From contig LXTR01000008.1 in NCBI GenBank assembly GCA_001683825.1, positions 1-64,000 on the forward strand: DNA of 64,000 bases, given 5' to 3'. The DNA is from Flavobacteriaceae bacterium CP2B (GTDB taxonomy: Bacteria; Bacteroidota; Bacteroidia; Flavobacteriales; Flavobacteriaceae). The notes beneath the pieces are model-generated. The model ran no database searches and was not told where the DNA came from. It worked only from the letters and a program-made list of their open reading frames with translations. A program made the translations under genes and the position numbers. Below are positions 34,607-44,049 of the stretch, piece by piece; the stretch's first letter is position 1; every line of letters begins with the position of its first letter.

Positions 34607-35059
34607 ATGAAAAAATTAGCCCCCGTTCTCTTATTGGTAATTGCCCTGTCGATTTCAGGATGCAGCAAGGATGACGGCGACCCGGCAAAGCCGGACGCCC
34701 TGGAATCTTTTAATTTTTCCCTGAACCCTGTAAACAACAGCGGAGTATCTGGCACGGTCACCATTTCTGAAAAGGCAAATGGTAACGCCACTGTAGGGAT
34801 AAAATTAAATGGCTCCACCACCAGGGTCCACCCGGCCTTTATTTACTACGGCAATGATACGCAAGATACCGAGATAGCGTTAACACTCAATGAATGCGAG
34901 TGCGAAACCAGCATTACCGAAGTTACCCAATTGGATAATGGGACCAAAATTACCTACCAGGGCCTGAAGGCCTTTAACGGCCACGTGAAGATCCACCTGA
35001 GTCCCGAGGACCTCGAAACGGTGGTAGCCAAGGGAAATATTGGCGTGAACGCCAACTAG
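34607..35059 (+). CDS. CHRD-like lipoprotein
   Basis: 150 residues from ATG 34607, which opens a lipoprotein signal (MKKLAPVLLLVIALSISGC); the frame is open 90 nt further upstream but that part is not protein-like. After a DDGDPAKPD linker the domain contains VSGTVTISEKANGNATVGIK and 'VHPAFIYYGNDTQDTEIALT', similar to the immunoglobulin-like CHRD domain, but the double Cys pair (NECECE) is unusual and the canonical HxHxH is absent. Periplasmic or surface protein of unknown role. A terminator follows 31 nt downstream. Confidence 0.65.
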   Translation: MKKLAPVLLLVIALSISGCSKDDGDPAKPDALESFNFSLNPVNNSGVSGTVTISEKANGNATVGIKLNGSTTRVHPAFIYYGNDTQDTEIALTLNECECETSITEVTQLDNGTKITYQGLKAFNGHVKIHLSPEDLETVVAKGNIGVNAN

Positions 35060-35090
35060 GCTCTTCCATAAGGACAAAACATGACAAAGG

Positions 35091-35116
35091 GCCCGGGCTT
35101 TTCCCCGGGCTTTTTT
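35091..35116 (+). terminator. Intrinsic terminator after the CHRD-like gene
   Basis: GCCCGGG (35091-35097) pairs with CCCGGGC (35104-35110) around a 6-nt loop and runs into six T residues. The remaining gap to 35340 shows no gene. Confidence 0.88.
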
Positions 35117-35340
35117 ATTACCTGCCCGACTCCAGGTAGCCACAGGCCCTGGCGTGATGTACCGGGGGATTCATCATTTGCGTGGAGATTGACAGAAAAG
35201 TATTTTTTTAATACACCGGTTTTCACGAATTTCCTATGCAGGTAACGGTTCCAAAATGCTCCTGTTTCCGGGATGGGCTGTAAAGCCATTCCCAGCCCGG
35301 GAGCGGACGTTCTCCGGCGAACAGCAAAGAGAAACTTCAG

Positions 35341-38300
35341 ATGACAAAAAACAGATGGTTGGCCCTTTGGGCCCTGTTGGCATTAACGGTAATTACAACT
35401 TCCTGCAGGGACAAAGGGCCCCGGGTCCTGGTGTTTTCGAAAACAGCGGGGTGGGAACATACCTCCATTCCCTTTGGCAATAGCGCGATCCAAAAACTGG
35501 GTAATGAAAACGGGTACCGGGTTGACCTGAGCCAGGATGCGGCCCTTTTTAATGATGATGACCTCCGGTGGTACGATGCAGTCATTTTCAACAATACGAC
35601 CGGCAATGTGCTGAATGCCGAGCAGCAGGCGGCCTTTGAACGTTATATCCAGGCGGGCGGGGGCTATGTGGGGATACACGCCGCGGCGGATACGGAGTAC
35701 GAATGGCCCTGGTACGGCCAACTGATGGGGGCCTATTTCGCCAGCCACCCGCACAACCCCAATGTGCGTACGGCTAGTATAGCGGTGGTGGACAAATCGC
35801 ATCCGTCTACGATCGGCCTGCCAGACCGCTGGGGACGGAAGGACGAATGGTATAACTACCGCTACTTCTACCCCGGCCTGAACATCCTTGCCTACCTGGA
35901 CGAAGAGACCTATGAGGGGGGGACCAATGGCAGCAGCCATCCCATCGCCTGGTACCATGAATTTGACGGGGGGCGCGCTTTCTACACAGGGGGCGGGCAC
36001 GAGGATGCGTCTTATAGCGAACCCCTCTTTCTGGAACACCTGAAGGGGGGTATCGCCTACGCCATGGGCAGCGGCAGGAAGCTCGATTACAGCAAAGCCA
36101 CCGCCAGGGTATCGCCCGAAGAAAACCGCTTTGAGAAGACCGTGCTGATCAACGACCTGGACACCCCCATGGAACTGGCGGTGGCACCTGATGGCAGGGT
36201 CTTCTACACCGAGTTGAGGTCTGCCAACCTGGGCATGTTCGACCCCGGTACGGGAGCCCAAACCATCGTGCATCGCTTTGACGTGGCCACCAGGGGGGGT
36301 ACCGGCCTCATAGGGATTACCCTGGATCCCGATTTTATGGAAAATAATTTCATCTACCTCTATTATTCGCCCCCTGTAGAAGGGGAGCCCATAATTTTCA
36401 ACCTCTCCCGGTTTGTGCTCAGGGCCGACAATACCCTGGACCCGGATTCAGAGGAGGTCTTGCTGCAGGTGCCGGTAGAAGAGAATAGCGGGTCGCACCA
36501 CGGGGGATCGCTTGCCTGGGATAGGGATGGCAACCTGTACCTCTCTACGGGAGACAGTACAAGCCCCTTTCCTGCCGATGGCTTTGCCCCCCTGGATGAA
36601 CGCCCGGGCAGGGAATATTACAGCCTGGATGCACAGCGGTCTGCGGGGAACACCAACGACCTCAAAGGAAAGGTCCTAAGGATTAAACCAACCTACGGGG
36701 CGGCAAAGGGAGAAACATTGTATAGCATCCCGGAAGGGAACCTGTTCCCTCCCGGCACGGAAAAGACAAGGCCGGAGATTTACACTATGGGTTGCAGGAA
36801 CCCGTACCGCATCGCGGTAAACCCTAAAACAGGCACCCTGTACTGGGGTGACATTGGCCCGGACGCAGGGGAGGAGGGGCCACAGGGCCCAAGGGGCTAT
36901 GACGAGTTCAACCAGGCCAAAACAGCCGGGAACTATGGCTGGCCTTATTTTATAGGCGATAACCAGCCCTATGTTGACTGGGATTTTGCCAGGGGTATCG
37001 CGGGGGCCCAATTTGACCCCATGGCTCCCGTCAATGAATCTCCCAACAATACGGGGCTGCGGGAATTACCCCCCGCCCAGCCCCCCATGATCTGGTACCC
37101 CTATGCCGCTTCCGGCGAATTCCCGGAACTGGGCGAGGGTGGCCGTTCTGCCATGGCAGGGGAATTCTATACCTATGACCCGGAATCCGGCGCTGAATCC
37201 AGGTTCCCGGACTACTATGACGGCAGCCTTTTTGTGTTTGACTGGATGCGCAACTGGGTGATGGCCCTGACCTTTGACGCCGAGGAAAAGTTGGTGAAGG
37301 CAGAACCTTTTATGAGCGCTGAAGGCGATTTCAGGCGGCCTATCGACCTGGCTTTTGGCTCGGACGGGGTGATGTATATGCTCGAATACGGCTCTGTGTA
37401 CGGGGCCGATAACGAAGATGCCCGTTTGGTAAAGATCCGGTACAACCGGGGAAACCGGCCCCCGGTCGCCAAAGCCTCTATCGTCGATTCCCTGGCCCAG
37501 GCAGAACGTTCGGCACGGGTATTTATTACGTCTGAATTGCGCACCGGGTCGCCTGTGAAAGAAATTGCAGGGGCCGCCCCGTTAAAGGTGTCCTTTAGCA
37601 GCCGTGGTTCCACAGACCTCGATGACGGGGACAGCCTGTCTTTCGAATGGTTCCTGGAAGGGGATAGGGTGACTTCGACGGATCCGGATCCAGTTCATAC
37701 CTACACCTCCCCGGGGATCTACAAAGCCGTACTGAAGGCGAGTGATGGACATGGGATGAGCCATTCCGATACGCTGACCGTGAAAGTGGGAAATACCCCA
37801 CCCGGGGTATCCCTGGTTTCCCGGCAAAATACCTCGTTTTTCTGGGAGGGAAAACCCTTTGAATATCAGCTGGAGGTACGGGATATGGAAGATACGGACA
37901 TAGTGATGGATAGCGCCCGTGTGCGCTTCGGGTACAATCCGTCTCCAAGTACCCTCAGCCAGGACGAGGCGGAAGGCGCAATGGTTGCCAGGGCCGTTCC
38001 GCTGGGGTATTCCCTGATCGAACGCAGCGATTGCAAGGCCTGCCATGTGGTGGAGGGAACATCTGTTGGGCCGTCCTATACCCAGGTCGCCCTGCGCTAT
38101 AAGGGGCAGGCCGACGCCTTGTCGATGCTCAAGTCCAAGATCATCTCCGGGGGCGGTGGAAACTGGGGAGAAAGTGTCATGAGCGCGCATCCGCAACTGG
38201 CCCCGCAGGACGTGGAGGAAATGGTGCGGTATATCCTTTCCCTTTCGGAAGAACAGGAAGAAATGGTGGCCCTGGAAACCCGCGGGCAACTCGAGTTTAA

Positions 38301-38799
38301 GCGGCATGGGGAAGATGAACCTCGAGGGGTGTATACCCTGGTAGGATCATATACCGATAAGGGGGGCAACGGCATAGGCCCGATTACGGGCCATGATGTG
38401 CTCCGTTTCCGGAAGGCCCGTGTCCCCACGGTATTTATGGACCGCTATGAGCCCTTCGAACGTTTTGGGAACTATGTTACCAATGCCAGGCATAAGGCCT
38501 ACTATATGATGAAAAATATCGATCTCAGTGGCATCAGGGGTTTCCTGTATGAATTTGCCTCCAAAGACCAGGCCGGGGTTATTGAGGTCCGGATAGACTC
38601 CCGGGCCGGCCCGGTCATTGCCAAAACCCCTTATGAGCCTACCGGTGACTGGGACCAGGTAACTTCACTGGAAGCTTCCCTGGATACCCCAATAGCGGGG
38701 CGCCATGATATATATTTCATCACGCTGAAGCCAGAGCAACCCAACGAGGATATAATCAACCTCAAGGCGGTCACCTTTATATCCGCGGAGGGTGACTGA
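35341..38799 (+). CDS. ThuA - sugar dehydrogenase - PKD - cytochrome c multidomain lipoprotein
   Basis: 1152 residues with lipobox TTSC. Domains in order: ThuA/trehalose-utilisation-like (about 27-240: VLVFSKTAGWEHTSIPFG, YIQAGGGYVGIHAAADTEYE, GRAFYTGGGHEDASYSEP); PQQ-type glucose/sorbosone dehydrogenase beta-propeller (about 265-700: MELAVAPDGRVFYTELR, GSHHGGSLAWDRDGNLYLST, MGCRNPYRIAVNPKTGTLYW); PKD domain (about 735-820); class I cytochrome c (haem site CKACH near 896-902, axial Met near 945); a C-terminal beta-sandwich resembling CBM6 (about 985-1150). It probably oxidises a sugar or polyol in the periplasm or at the surface and passes electrons to the haem. Monocistronic. Confidence 0.88.
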   Translation: MTKNRWLALWALLALTVITTSCRDKGPRVLVFSKTAGWEHTSIPFGNSAIQKLGNENGYRVDLSQDAALFNDDDLRWYDAVIFNNTTGNVLNAEQQAAFERYIQAGGGYVGIHAAADTEYEWPWYGQLMGAYFASHPHNPNVRTASIAVVDKSHPSTIGLPDRWGRKDEWYNYRYFYPGLNILAYLDEETYEGGTNGSSHPIAWYHEFDGGRAFYTGGGHEDASYSEPLFLEHLKGGIAYAMGSGRKLDYSKATARVSPEENRFEKTVLINDLDTPMELAVAPDGRVFYTELRSANLGMFDPGTGAQTIVHRFDVATRGGTGLIGITLDPDFMENNFIYLYYSPPVEGEPIIFNLSRFVLRADNTLDPDSEEVLLQVPVEENSGSHHGGSLAWDRDGNLYLSTGDSTSPFPADGFAPLDERPGREYYSLDAQRSAGNTNDLKGKVLRIKPTYGAAKGETLYSIPEGNLFPPGTEKTRPEIYTMGCRNPYRIAVNPKTGTLYWGDIGPDAGEEGPQGPRGYDEFNQAKTAGNYGWPYFIGDNQPYVDWDFARGIAGAQFDPMAPVNESPNNTGLRELPPAQPPMIWYPYAASGEFPELGEGGRSAMAGEFYTYDPESGAESRFPDYYDGSLFVFDWMRNWVMALTFDAEEKLVKAEPFMSAEGDFRRPIDLAFGSDGVMYMLEYGSVYGADNEDARLVKIRYNRGNRPPVAKASIVDSLAQAERSARVFITSELRTGSPVKEIAGAAPLKVSFSSRGSTDLDDGDSLSFEWFLEGDRVTSTDPDPVHTYTSPGIYKAVLKASDGHGMSHSDTLTVKVGNTPPGVSLVSRQNTSFFWEGKPFEYQLEVRDMEDTDIVMDSARVRFGYNPSPSTLSQDEAEGAMVARAVPLGYSLIERSDCKACHVVEGTSVGPSYTQVALRYKGQADALSMLKSKIISGGGGNWGESVMSAHPQLAPQDVEEMVRYILSLSEEQEEMVALETRGQLEFKRHGEDEPRGVYTLVGSYTDKGGNGIGPITGHDVLRFRKARVPTVFMDRYEPFERFGNYVTNARHKAYYMMKNIDLSGIRGFLYEFASKDQAGVIEVRIDSRAGPVIAKTPYEPTGDWDQVTSLEASLDTPIAGRHDIYFITLKPEQPNEDIINLKAVTFISAEGD

Positions 38800-38931
38800 G
38801 CCGTTGGCAACGCGGGTGTACCCTACGGCCTTCACGCCCCGGGTGGGAAAACGGAAAAAAGTGACGTTTCCTGAGCGCCAAGTCGAAATATTATCGAATT
38901 TTATAGCGGTTAACGTGTATGCCAATCAGCT

Positions 38932-40077
38932 ATGGCTGCCTCGGAGTACTTTCGGTATTTTGTAATTGCAGGGCTATTCAATACACTGCTCTTCGCGTTG
39001 TTCTTCCTAAAAAGGAGCAGGAAAAACGTGGCTTCCTTCTATTTGCTTGTCTTTATGCTCCTGATGTCGTTCCAGGCGTTGCTCAACGCGTTTGACACCA
39101 GGGCCTTTTTCGTGGCATACCCGCACCTGAGCCGTATTTCCTGGCTGCTTCCCAGCCTGTTTGGCCCCCTGGTATACCTGATCGTCCGCAAGATGACACG
39201 TCCTTCCGAGGGGCTGCGGGGCAGTGACTCCTTCCATTTCCTGCCGTTTGTGGGATACGTAGCCCTTTTATCCCCATGGTTTTTTCAAGCGGCGGCGAGC
39301 AAAGTAGCGCAACTGCGCAATTTTGAATTACACAGCCTGGAAGATTTCGGGTACCTCAACCAGTTGAGCATTTTGTTAATTCTCGCTTATTGCCTTTTGG
39401 CCATGGGAGAACTCGCATCGCACAAAAGGCGCCTGGAAGGGCATTTTTCCGAAATTGAAGGGGTGCGACTTCGCTGGTTACAGCAATTTATGTACGCGTT
39501 GATCGGGATCCTGGCGATTTCGGTATTGGGTTTTTACGGAAGAAAATGGGGGATCCCGCACCTCACCAATATCTATCATTACAACTACGCCCTGGTGGTC
39601 CTTTTACTGTATTGGATCGCTTATAAATGGGCTACCTATCGCGGGCTGGCAATAGAACTTCCGGAGGAGGTGCCCAAAAGGGCGCCCCGGGTTTCTAAAT
39701 ACGCGCGTTCCGGGCTGAACGAGACAACCATGGACGCCATTTTTGGAAATTTGGAACGGCTTATGATAGAGGAGAAACCCTTCCTCAGGGGAAACCTGAC
39801 CCTGCATGAACTGGCAGATCGCCTGGAGGTAAAACGGCACCACCTTTCGCAGGTGATCAATGAAAAGACCGGGCAAAGGTTCTACGACTACATCAATGCG
39901 TATCGCGTACGGGAATTGAAAGGCAGGATCAGCGACCCCGGTTTCGCCAATCGCAGTTATCTGGGCCTCGCGCTGGACTGCGGGTTTAATTCGAAGGCCA
40001 CTTTCAACGCCGCTTTTAAGAAGCACACAGGGAAAACACCCTCCGCCTACCATCATTTAAAAAAGAAAGAGGTATGA
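38932..40077 (+). CDS. AraC-type regulator with N-terminal membrane domain
   Basis: 381 residues. Roughly residues 1-230 hold six or seven hydrophobic helices (RYFVIAGLFNTLLFALFFL, FYLLVFMLLMSFQALLN, LLPSLFGPLVYLIV, then others to YNYALVVLLLYWIAYKWA). Residues about 280-378 form an AraC-family DNA-binding domain (LTLHELADRLEVKRHHLSQV and GLALDCGFNSKATFNAAFKK). This membrane-tethered AraC arrangement is common in Bacteroidota and presumably senses an envelope or membrane signal. It lies between the dehydrogenase gene (132 nt upstream) and an S41 peptidase gene (58 nt downstream) on the same strand, so it may regulate either. Confidence 0.88.
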   Translation: MAASEYFRYFVIAGLFNTLLFALFFLKRSRKNVASFYLLVFMLLMSFQALLNAFDTRAFFVAYPHLSRISWLLPSLFGPLVYLIVRKMTRPSEGLRGSDSFHFLPFVGYVALLSPWFFQAAASKVAQLRNFELHSLEDFGYLNQLSILLILAYCLLAMGELASHKRRLEGHFSEIEGVRLRWLQQFMYALIGILAISVLGFYGRKWGIPHLTNIYHYNYALVVLLLYWIAYKWATYRGLAIELPEEVPKRAPRVSKYARSGLNETTMDAIFGNLERLMIEEKPFLRGNLTLHELADRLEVKRHHLSQVINEKTGQRFYDYINAYRVRELKGRISDPGFANRSYLGLALDCGFNSKATFNAAFKKHTGKTPSAYHHLKKKEV

Positions 40078-40135
40078 TCTTGTCGGCCCGGTCGATTCAA
40101 AGGCGGCCAACCGTTAGTTTTGCCATCAAAAAAAC

Positions 40136-41554
40136 ATGGTCCATATAGCGTACATCTTAATCCAGTTAGCACAGCTGCTCCCTTTGCCCACACAGGAAGC
40201 GGAAACTTTTTCCCCGGAGGCACTCCGGGAAGATTTTGCGATTTTCAGGCAGGCGCTTACCGAAGCGCACCCCGGGATCTACCGCTATACCGACAAGGCC
40301 TATTTTGATCGGCAGTTTGAGGCCATTGAAACCTCCCTGGGCGCGGAAATGACGGAGCTAGACTTTTTCAGGATGCTCAATCCGCTGGTAGCCCGTATCC
40401 ATTGCGGGCATACCAAGTTTCACAGGAAGGACCGGCCCGATGACTTCTACGCATTTTATGACGAGGGGCTTTTTCCATTAAAACTGCATTTTTCACCCCG
40501 GGGGGTATATGTCCTGGATTCTTTTTCTGACCAGGAGGGGATTGCGCCGGGAGCCCGGGTCACAGCCATCAACGGGCGCAACATTGGGGAAATACAGGGG
40601 CAACTGTTTGAAAACATCTATACGGATGGCCAGGTGCAAAGCACGAAATTCCAGGAATTGAACCAAAATTTCGCTGGTTATTACGCCACTTTTTTGGGAA
40701 AGGCCAGCCAATTTGAGGTGCGCTATCTCAGCCCCGGGAACGGCAGGCCCGGGAACGTCACCCTAAAGCCGGTCACCCGGCAGGAGCTTACCGGCAGGGA
40801 ACAGCAGCGGGATACGGCTGGCCCTTTCGGGCTAAGCTTCCCGGCCCCGGGGGTGGCGCTACTGCGAATCGGGGTATTTATGCCCGGCGAGCAGGGCCCG
40901 GACTTTGAGGAGTTCCTGCAGGCGTCTTTTGAGGAAGTCTTAGGTGCGGGCACATCGCACCTCATCCTGGATTTGCGTGGTAACCAGGGGGGCATAGACG
41001 CCTGGGGAAAAAAACTGTATGCCTATCTTACAAACCAACCTTTCCCGTATTATAGGTGCCTGAGGGTGGCTACCGACCAACCCTTCAGTTTTGCCGACTA
41101 TGCATGGTTGCCTCCCAATCTGGATGCCCTGAGGGGCTTTATCGAAAAAAGTGGGGAGCACTACCTGTTTACCATGAATGAAAACCTGGGCACCCAACAG
41201 CCCGTTGCGAACCCCTATCTGGGTGCGGTATATATCCTGCAGGACGGGCTGAGTTATTCTGTGACCTCCGAGTTCGCGGCTATTGCCCGTGACCAGGGCC
41301 GCGCTACCTTTATTGGAGAGGAGAACGGTGGAGCCCTTGGTGGGAACAACAGCGGGGCGTTTGCCGTGGTTACCTTACCCCATACCGGCTTAACCCTGGG
41401 GATCCCCCTGGTGGCCTATTATATGGCCCTGGAAGGACAGTACCCTGCAGAACGGGGGGTGTTGCCCGAATACGAAATAACCCCCACCGTCCCGGACCTA
41501 TTGGAAGGACGGGACGTGGCCATGGAAACAGCGCTGGGCCTGTGCCAACCGTGA
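40136..41554 (+). CDS. S41-family (C-terminal processing type) peptidase
   Basis: 472 residues. A weak hydrophobic N-terminus (MVHIAYILIQLAQLLPL) may be a signal peptide. 'DFAIFRQALTEAHPGIYRYT' opens the family's helical cap; a PDZ-like segment lies near 115-160 (IAPGARVTAINGRNIGEIQG); the protease core follows with 'SHLILDLRGNQGGIDAWGKK' and the Ser-rich nucleophile loop DGLSYSVTSEFAA (370-382), then GEENGGALGGNNSGAF. Likely periplasmic or surface-associated. The substrate is unknown. It converges with the DUF6503 gene. Confidence 0.85.
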   Translation: MVHIAYILIQLAQLLPLPTQEAETFSPEALREDFAIFRQALTEAHPGIYRYTDKAYFDRQFEAIETSLGAEMTELDFFRMLNPLVARIHCGHTKFHRKDRPDDFYAFYDEGLFPLKLHFSPRGVYVLDSFSDQEGIAPGARVTAINGRNIGEIQGQLFENIYTDGQVQSTKFQELNQNFAGYYATFLGKASQFEVRYLSPGNGRPGNVTLKPVTRQELTGREQQRDTAGPFGLSFPAPGVALLRIGVFMPGEQGPDFEEFLQASFEEVLGAGTSHLILDLRGNQGGIDAWGKKLYAYLTNQPFPYYRCLRVATDQPFSFADYAWLPPNLDALRGFIEKSGEHYLFTMNENLGTQQPVANPYLGAVYILQDGLSYSVTSEFAAIARDQGRATFIGEENGGALGGNNSGAFAVVTLPHTGLTLGIPLVAYYMALEGQYPAERGVLPEYEITPTVPDLLEGRDVAMETALGLCQP

Positions 41555-41580
41555 GCCTGCCGTTCCAACACGAATGTGTG

Positions 41581-42483
41581 TTACAGGGAATCGATAGTTT
41601 CTGCCCCCCGGGGCACCTCAAAAAAGGAAGCTGGCAGTCCGGGTAAAAATGCTAATCCCGAGAGGGTAATCCTGGTAATATATTCGCCAGGGAGTTCATT
41701 TTCCATCAACCAATAGGTTTTGTACCCCTGGGGGAACAGGATGCCTCCCGCGTTTTGTTCACCTTCCAGTTCCATGAATTTTTCGGGCATATGCTCGCCT
41801 TTCTTAAAATAGGCGGGGTAGGATACGATATAACGGATCACTTTAAGCTGGTGCGACTCCGGATGGAAGTACAGGATGTAGTAATCGTCCGGAGCGTCAC
41901 CCGTACCGGGGGCGAAGGTAACTTTTACGGCATCGTGTGAGGTACCCTTATAGGCCTTCGGCGGTAGTTTTTCCAGGTGTACTCCTTCCCCGTCGAGTAC
42001 AAAGGGCAGTGCGGAAAAGTAATAAGGTGTCAACGCCCAGAAACGAACGTCATACGGGAAGACGGTACTGTCTGCCGCTATTTTCCAGGCCACTTTTCCG
42101 TCCCAGCCGTATTGGGCGGTAGAGTCGCCTACCTTGAAATGCCTGGCTTGGTTCCTCCAGGTGTCTATGGCCTGGTAGGTATTGCGCTGGGTGCCTTCCC
42201 CCAGGGGTTGGTAGTTAAACTGGAAACTGAGCGGGCCGTTGGCGTACCAGCGATCCAGTCCACCGTGGGCCTGCATGGACTCCCAGACCAATTTTCCGGC
42301 TTCCGTATCCATTAATCGTTCCCTGGCAGCGGCGACCCTTTTTTGAATCCATGAAGCAGGTACCCAGGCAGGGGTTTCATGTTGCTGGTTGTCTGATTTT
42401 ACAGCGCCATCACGGGGTGCATTTCCTTGTTTGCAGGCGATCAAAAGGAAGCCCAGGGCGAAAATTGCGAGAAGTTGTTTCAT
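41581..42483 (-). CDS. DUF6503-like lipoprotein
   Basis: 300 residues with lipobox LIAC. The mature part has an outer-membrane-lipoprotein-carrier-like (LolA/LolB) beta pattern: VWESMQAHGGLDRWYANGPL, then alternating strands such as QYGWDGKVAWKIAADSTVFP, DDYYILYFHPESHQLKVIRY and LFPQGYKTYWLMENEL. It matches what I recall of the DUF6503 family in Flavobacteriaceae. Role unknown, possibly lipid or hydrophobic-ligand binding in the periplasm. Same strand as the bicarbonate permease gene, whose end is 134 nt upstream. Confidence 0.75.
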   Translation of the reverse strand: MKQLLAIFALGFLLIACKQGNAPRDGAVKSDNQQHETPAWVPASWIQKRVAAARERLMDTEAGKLVWESMQAHGGLDRWYANGPLSFQFNYQPLGEGTQRNTYQAIDTWRNQARHFKVGDSTAQYGWDGKVAWKIAADSTVFPYDVRFWALTPYYFSALPFVLDGEGVHLEKLPPKAYKGTSHDAVKVTFAPGTGDAPDDYYILYFHPESHQLKVIRYIVSYPAYFKKGEHMPEKFMELEGEQNAGGILFPQGYKTYWLMENELPGEYITRITLSGLAFLPGLPASFFEVPRGAETIDSL

Positions 42484-42617
42484 ATTGCCGGTTTTTGCAA
42501 AGATACAGACGGGAAAATAACGGGGCCATTACAATGTTTTTTGGTGTTTTGGGCATCCTGTCCACATGGGGGACGCAGGGGCAAGGGCGGTCTGGGGGAC
42601 TCGCCTGCCGGATCATT

Positions 42618-43583
42618 CTATGCCGTTGCATGGATCATCAACAGATAGATGGGCATCCCCAGGGTTATGTTGAAGGGGAAGGTGATGGCCAGCGCCATGG
42701 GGATATAAAGCCCCGGGTTGGCCTGGGGGACGGCCAGCCTCATGGCTGCGGGGACCGCTATGTAGGAGGCGCTGGCTGCCAGGATGGCAAAAAGAAAGCG
42801 GTTCCCCACACTTTCCGTGATGAAACCGCTGAGGAAGGCCACCGTGAGCCCATTGATCAAAGGGATGACGATCGCGAACAGCAGGGTAAACCAGCCGTTC
42901 TTGATAAAGGAAGCCAGTTTCTTGCCGCTGGTAATGCCCATATCGAGGAGGAAAATGGCCAGAAACCCTTTAAAGATATCTGTGGTGAAGGGCTTTATCC
43001 CCTCGGCCTGCGACTCGCTGGCCAGCAGCCCGATGAGGAGGCTGCCCAGGATCAGCAGAACACTCCCATTGGTTACAGAATGCCTGATGATACGCCCACA
43101 GGACACCTTGTTGCTGCCTTCCTTCCTGAAGTACTCGATTAAGAGTACCCCGATAATAATCGAGGGGGCCTCCATAAGGGCCATCACCGCCACCATGTGA
43201 CCGCCAAAGGCGATTTTTTCCAATTCCAGAAAGGATATTGCGGTCACAAAGGTTACAGCGCTCACGGACCCGTAAGCAGCAGCGATGGCCCCGGAATTTG
43301 GCACATCCAGTCGCCTTCTTAGGATGAAATAGGTATAGAACGGAACCAGTAGTGCCAGCAGGATCCCGAAGATCAACGACCACAGGATCTCCATCTGGAA
43401 GGGGCTGTGGGAGAGTTCCTGCCCGCCTTTAAAGCCTATGGAGAACAGCAGGTAAAGGGAAATAAATTTGGAACTATTGGCAGGAATTTCAAGGTCACTT
43501 TTAAGCTGGACGGCAAGCAGGCCCAGGAAAAAGAACAACAGGGCTGGATTGGTCAGGTTATCCAGTAGCAGGTGTAAATCCAT
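42618..43583 (-). CDS. sbtA: SbtA-type sodium-dependent bicarbonate permease
   Basis: 321 residues, about ten membrane helices in two inverted halves. Recognised by FISLYLLFSIGFKGGQELSH near the first half, AAAYGSVSAVTFVTAISFLE, the His-containing GGHMVAVMALMEAPSIIIGV and the second-half 'FLLDMGITSGKKLASFIKNG' and 'AILAASASYIAVPAAMRLAV', which are the two core ligand-site repeats (GSVSAVTF and ASASYIAVPAA). In cyanobacteria SbtA takes up bicarbonate with Na+ and is inhibited by SbtB. Here it follows a 108-residue protein (44-nt gap) that is not an SbtB homologue by eye, and a LysR regulator is divergent. Confidence 0.9.
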   Translation of the reverse strand: MDLHLLLDNLTNPALLFFFLGLLAVQLKSDLEIPANSSKFISLYLLFSIGFKGGQELSHSPFQMEILWSLIFGILLALLVPFYTYFILRRRLDVPNSGAIAAAYGSVSAVTFVTAISFLELEKIAFGGHMVAVMALMEAPSIIIGVLLIEYFRKEGSNKVSCGRIIRHSVTNGSVLLILGSLLIGLLASESQAEGIKPFTTDIFKGFLAIFLLDMGITSGKKLASFIKNGWFTLLFAIVIPLINGLTVAFLSGFITESVGNRFLFAILAASASYIAVPAAMRLAVPQANPGLYIPMALAITFPFNITLGMPIYLLMIHATA

Positions 43584-43627
43584 CTATTGTATAGGGTTTT
43601 TGTACATCAAAACTTCCAATATTGGAT

Positions 43628-43954
43628 TTACGAGATATCGGTTGTGGCAGTATCGCTGGCCCGATGTTCGGCGAACTGTTTTGTAAGTTCAATTTCTATG
43701 GTGCTATGGATGTCTACCTGGTACCCTTTATCCCGGGCTTCCAGAATTAGCTGGGCCACTTGTTTTTTGGCCGCTTTCAATTCCTTTAATCGTTTTTCAG
43801 AATGTTGGGTGTCCCCGTTAAAACGCTCTTTGATACTGAGGATTTCAACGTTGTGGAAACGGATCTTGTCCCCGATGATGGAGAAGAGGACTTCTGCCGC
43901 CCCCTGGGGTGAGAAACTACCTTCAATCAACTTTACCTTGTGCTTTTGACTCAT
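43628..43954 (-). CDS. Small conserved protein upstream of sbtA
   Basis: 108 residues, cytoplasmic, highly charged. N-terminal 'LIEGSFSPQGAAEVLFSIIG' and DKIRFHNVEILSIKERF, a long Lys-rich helix (KRLKELKAAKKQVAQLILEA), then a beta strand VDIHSTIEIELT. The family occurs in Flavobacteriaceae without known function as far as I recall. It is the first gene of the sbtA transcript and so a candidate regulator or partner of the permease; it lacks the PII-type T-loop of SbtB. Confidence 0.75.
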   Translation of the reverse strand: MSQKHKVKLIEGSFSPQGAAEVLFSIIGDKIRFHNVEILSIKERFNGDTQHSEKRLKELKAAKKQVAQLILEARDKGYQVDIHSTIEIELTKQFAEHRASDTATTDIS

Positions 43955-43982
43955 AACAATCGTGTTTTTAGTTATACCGCTG

Positions 43983-44030
43983 CAAAATTGCGATATTTAT
44001 TATATATATTTTTATTTATATAATTTATAG
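43983..44030. promoter_or_regulatory. Divergent sbtA / lysR control region
   Basis: A minus-strand -7-like box CAATTTTG (complement of 43983-43990) lies about 30 nt before the small-protein start. Next to it, 44000-44030 is an A/T-only dyad-like stretch (TTATATATATTTTTATTTAT and on), compatible with the T-N11-A half-sites bound by LysR-type regulators. Both genes start from this 95-nt gap. Confidence 0.5.
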
Positions 44031-44049
44031 ATTACATAACTTAGTGCTT

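Noticed and set aside
43628-43954. SbtB (PII-like) regulator of SbtA
   Set aside because: The 108-residue product has no PII-type strand order, T-loop or nucleotide-binding motif.
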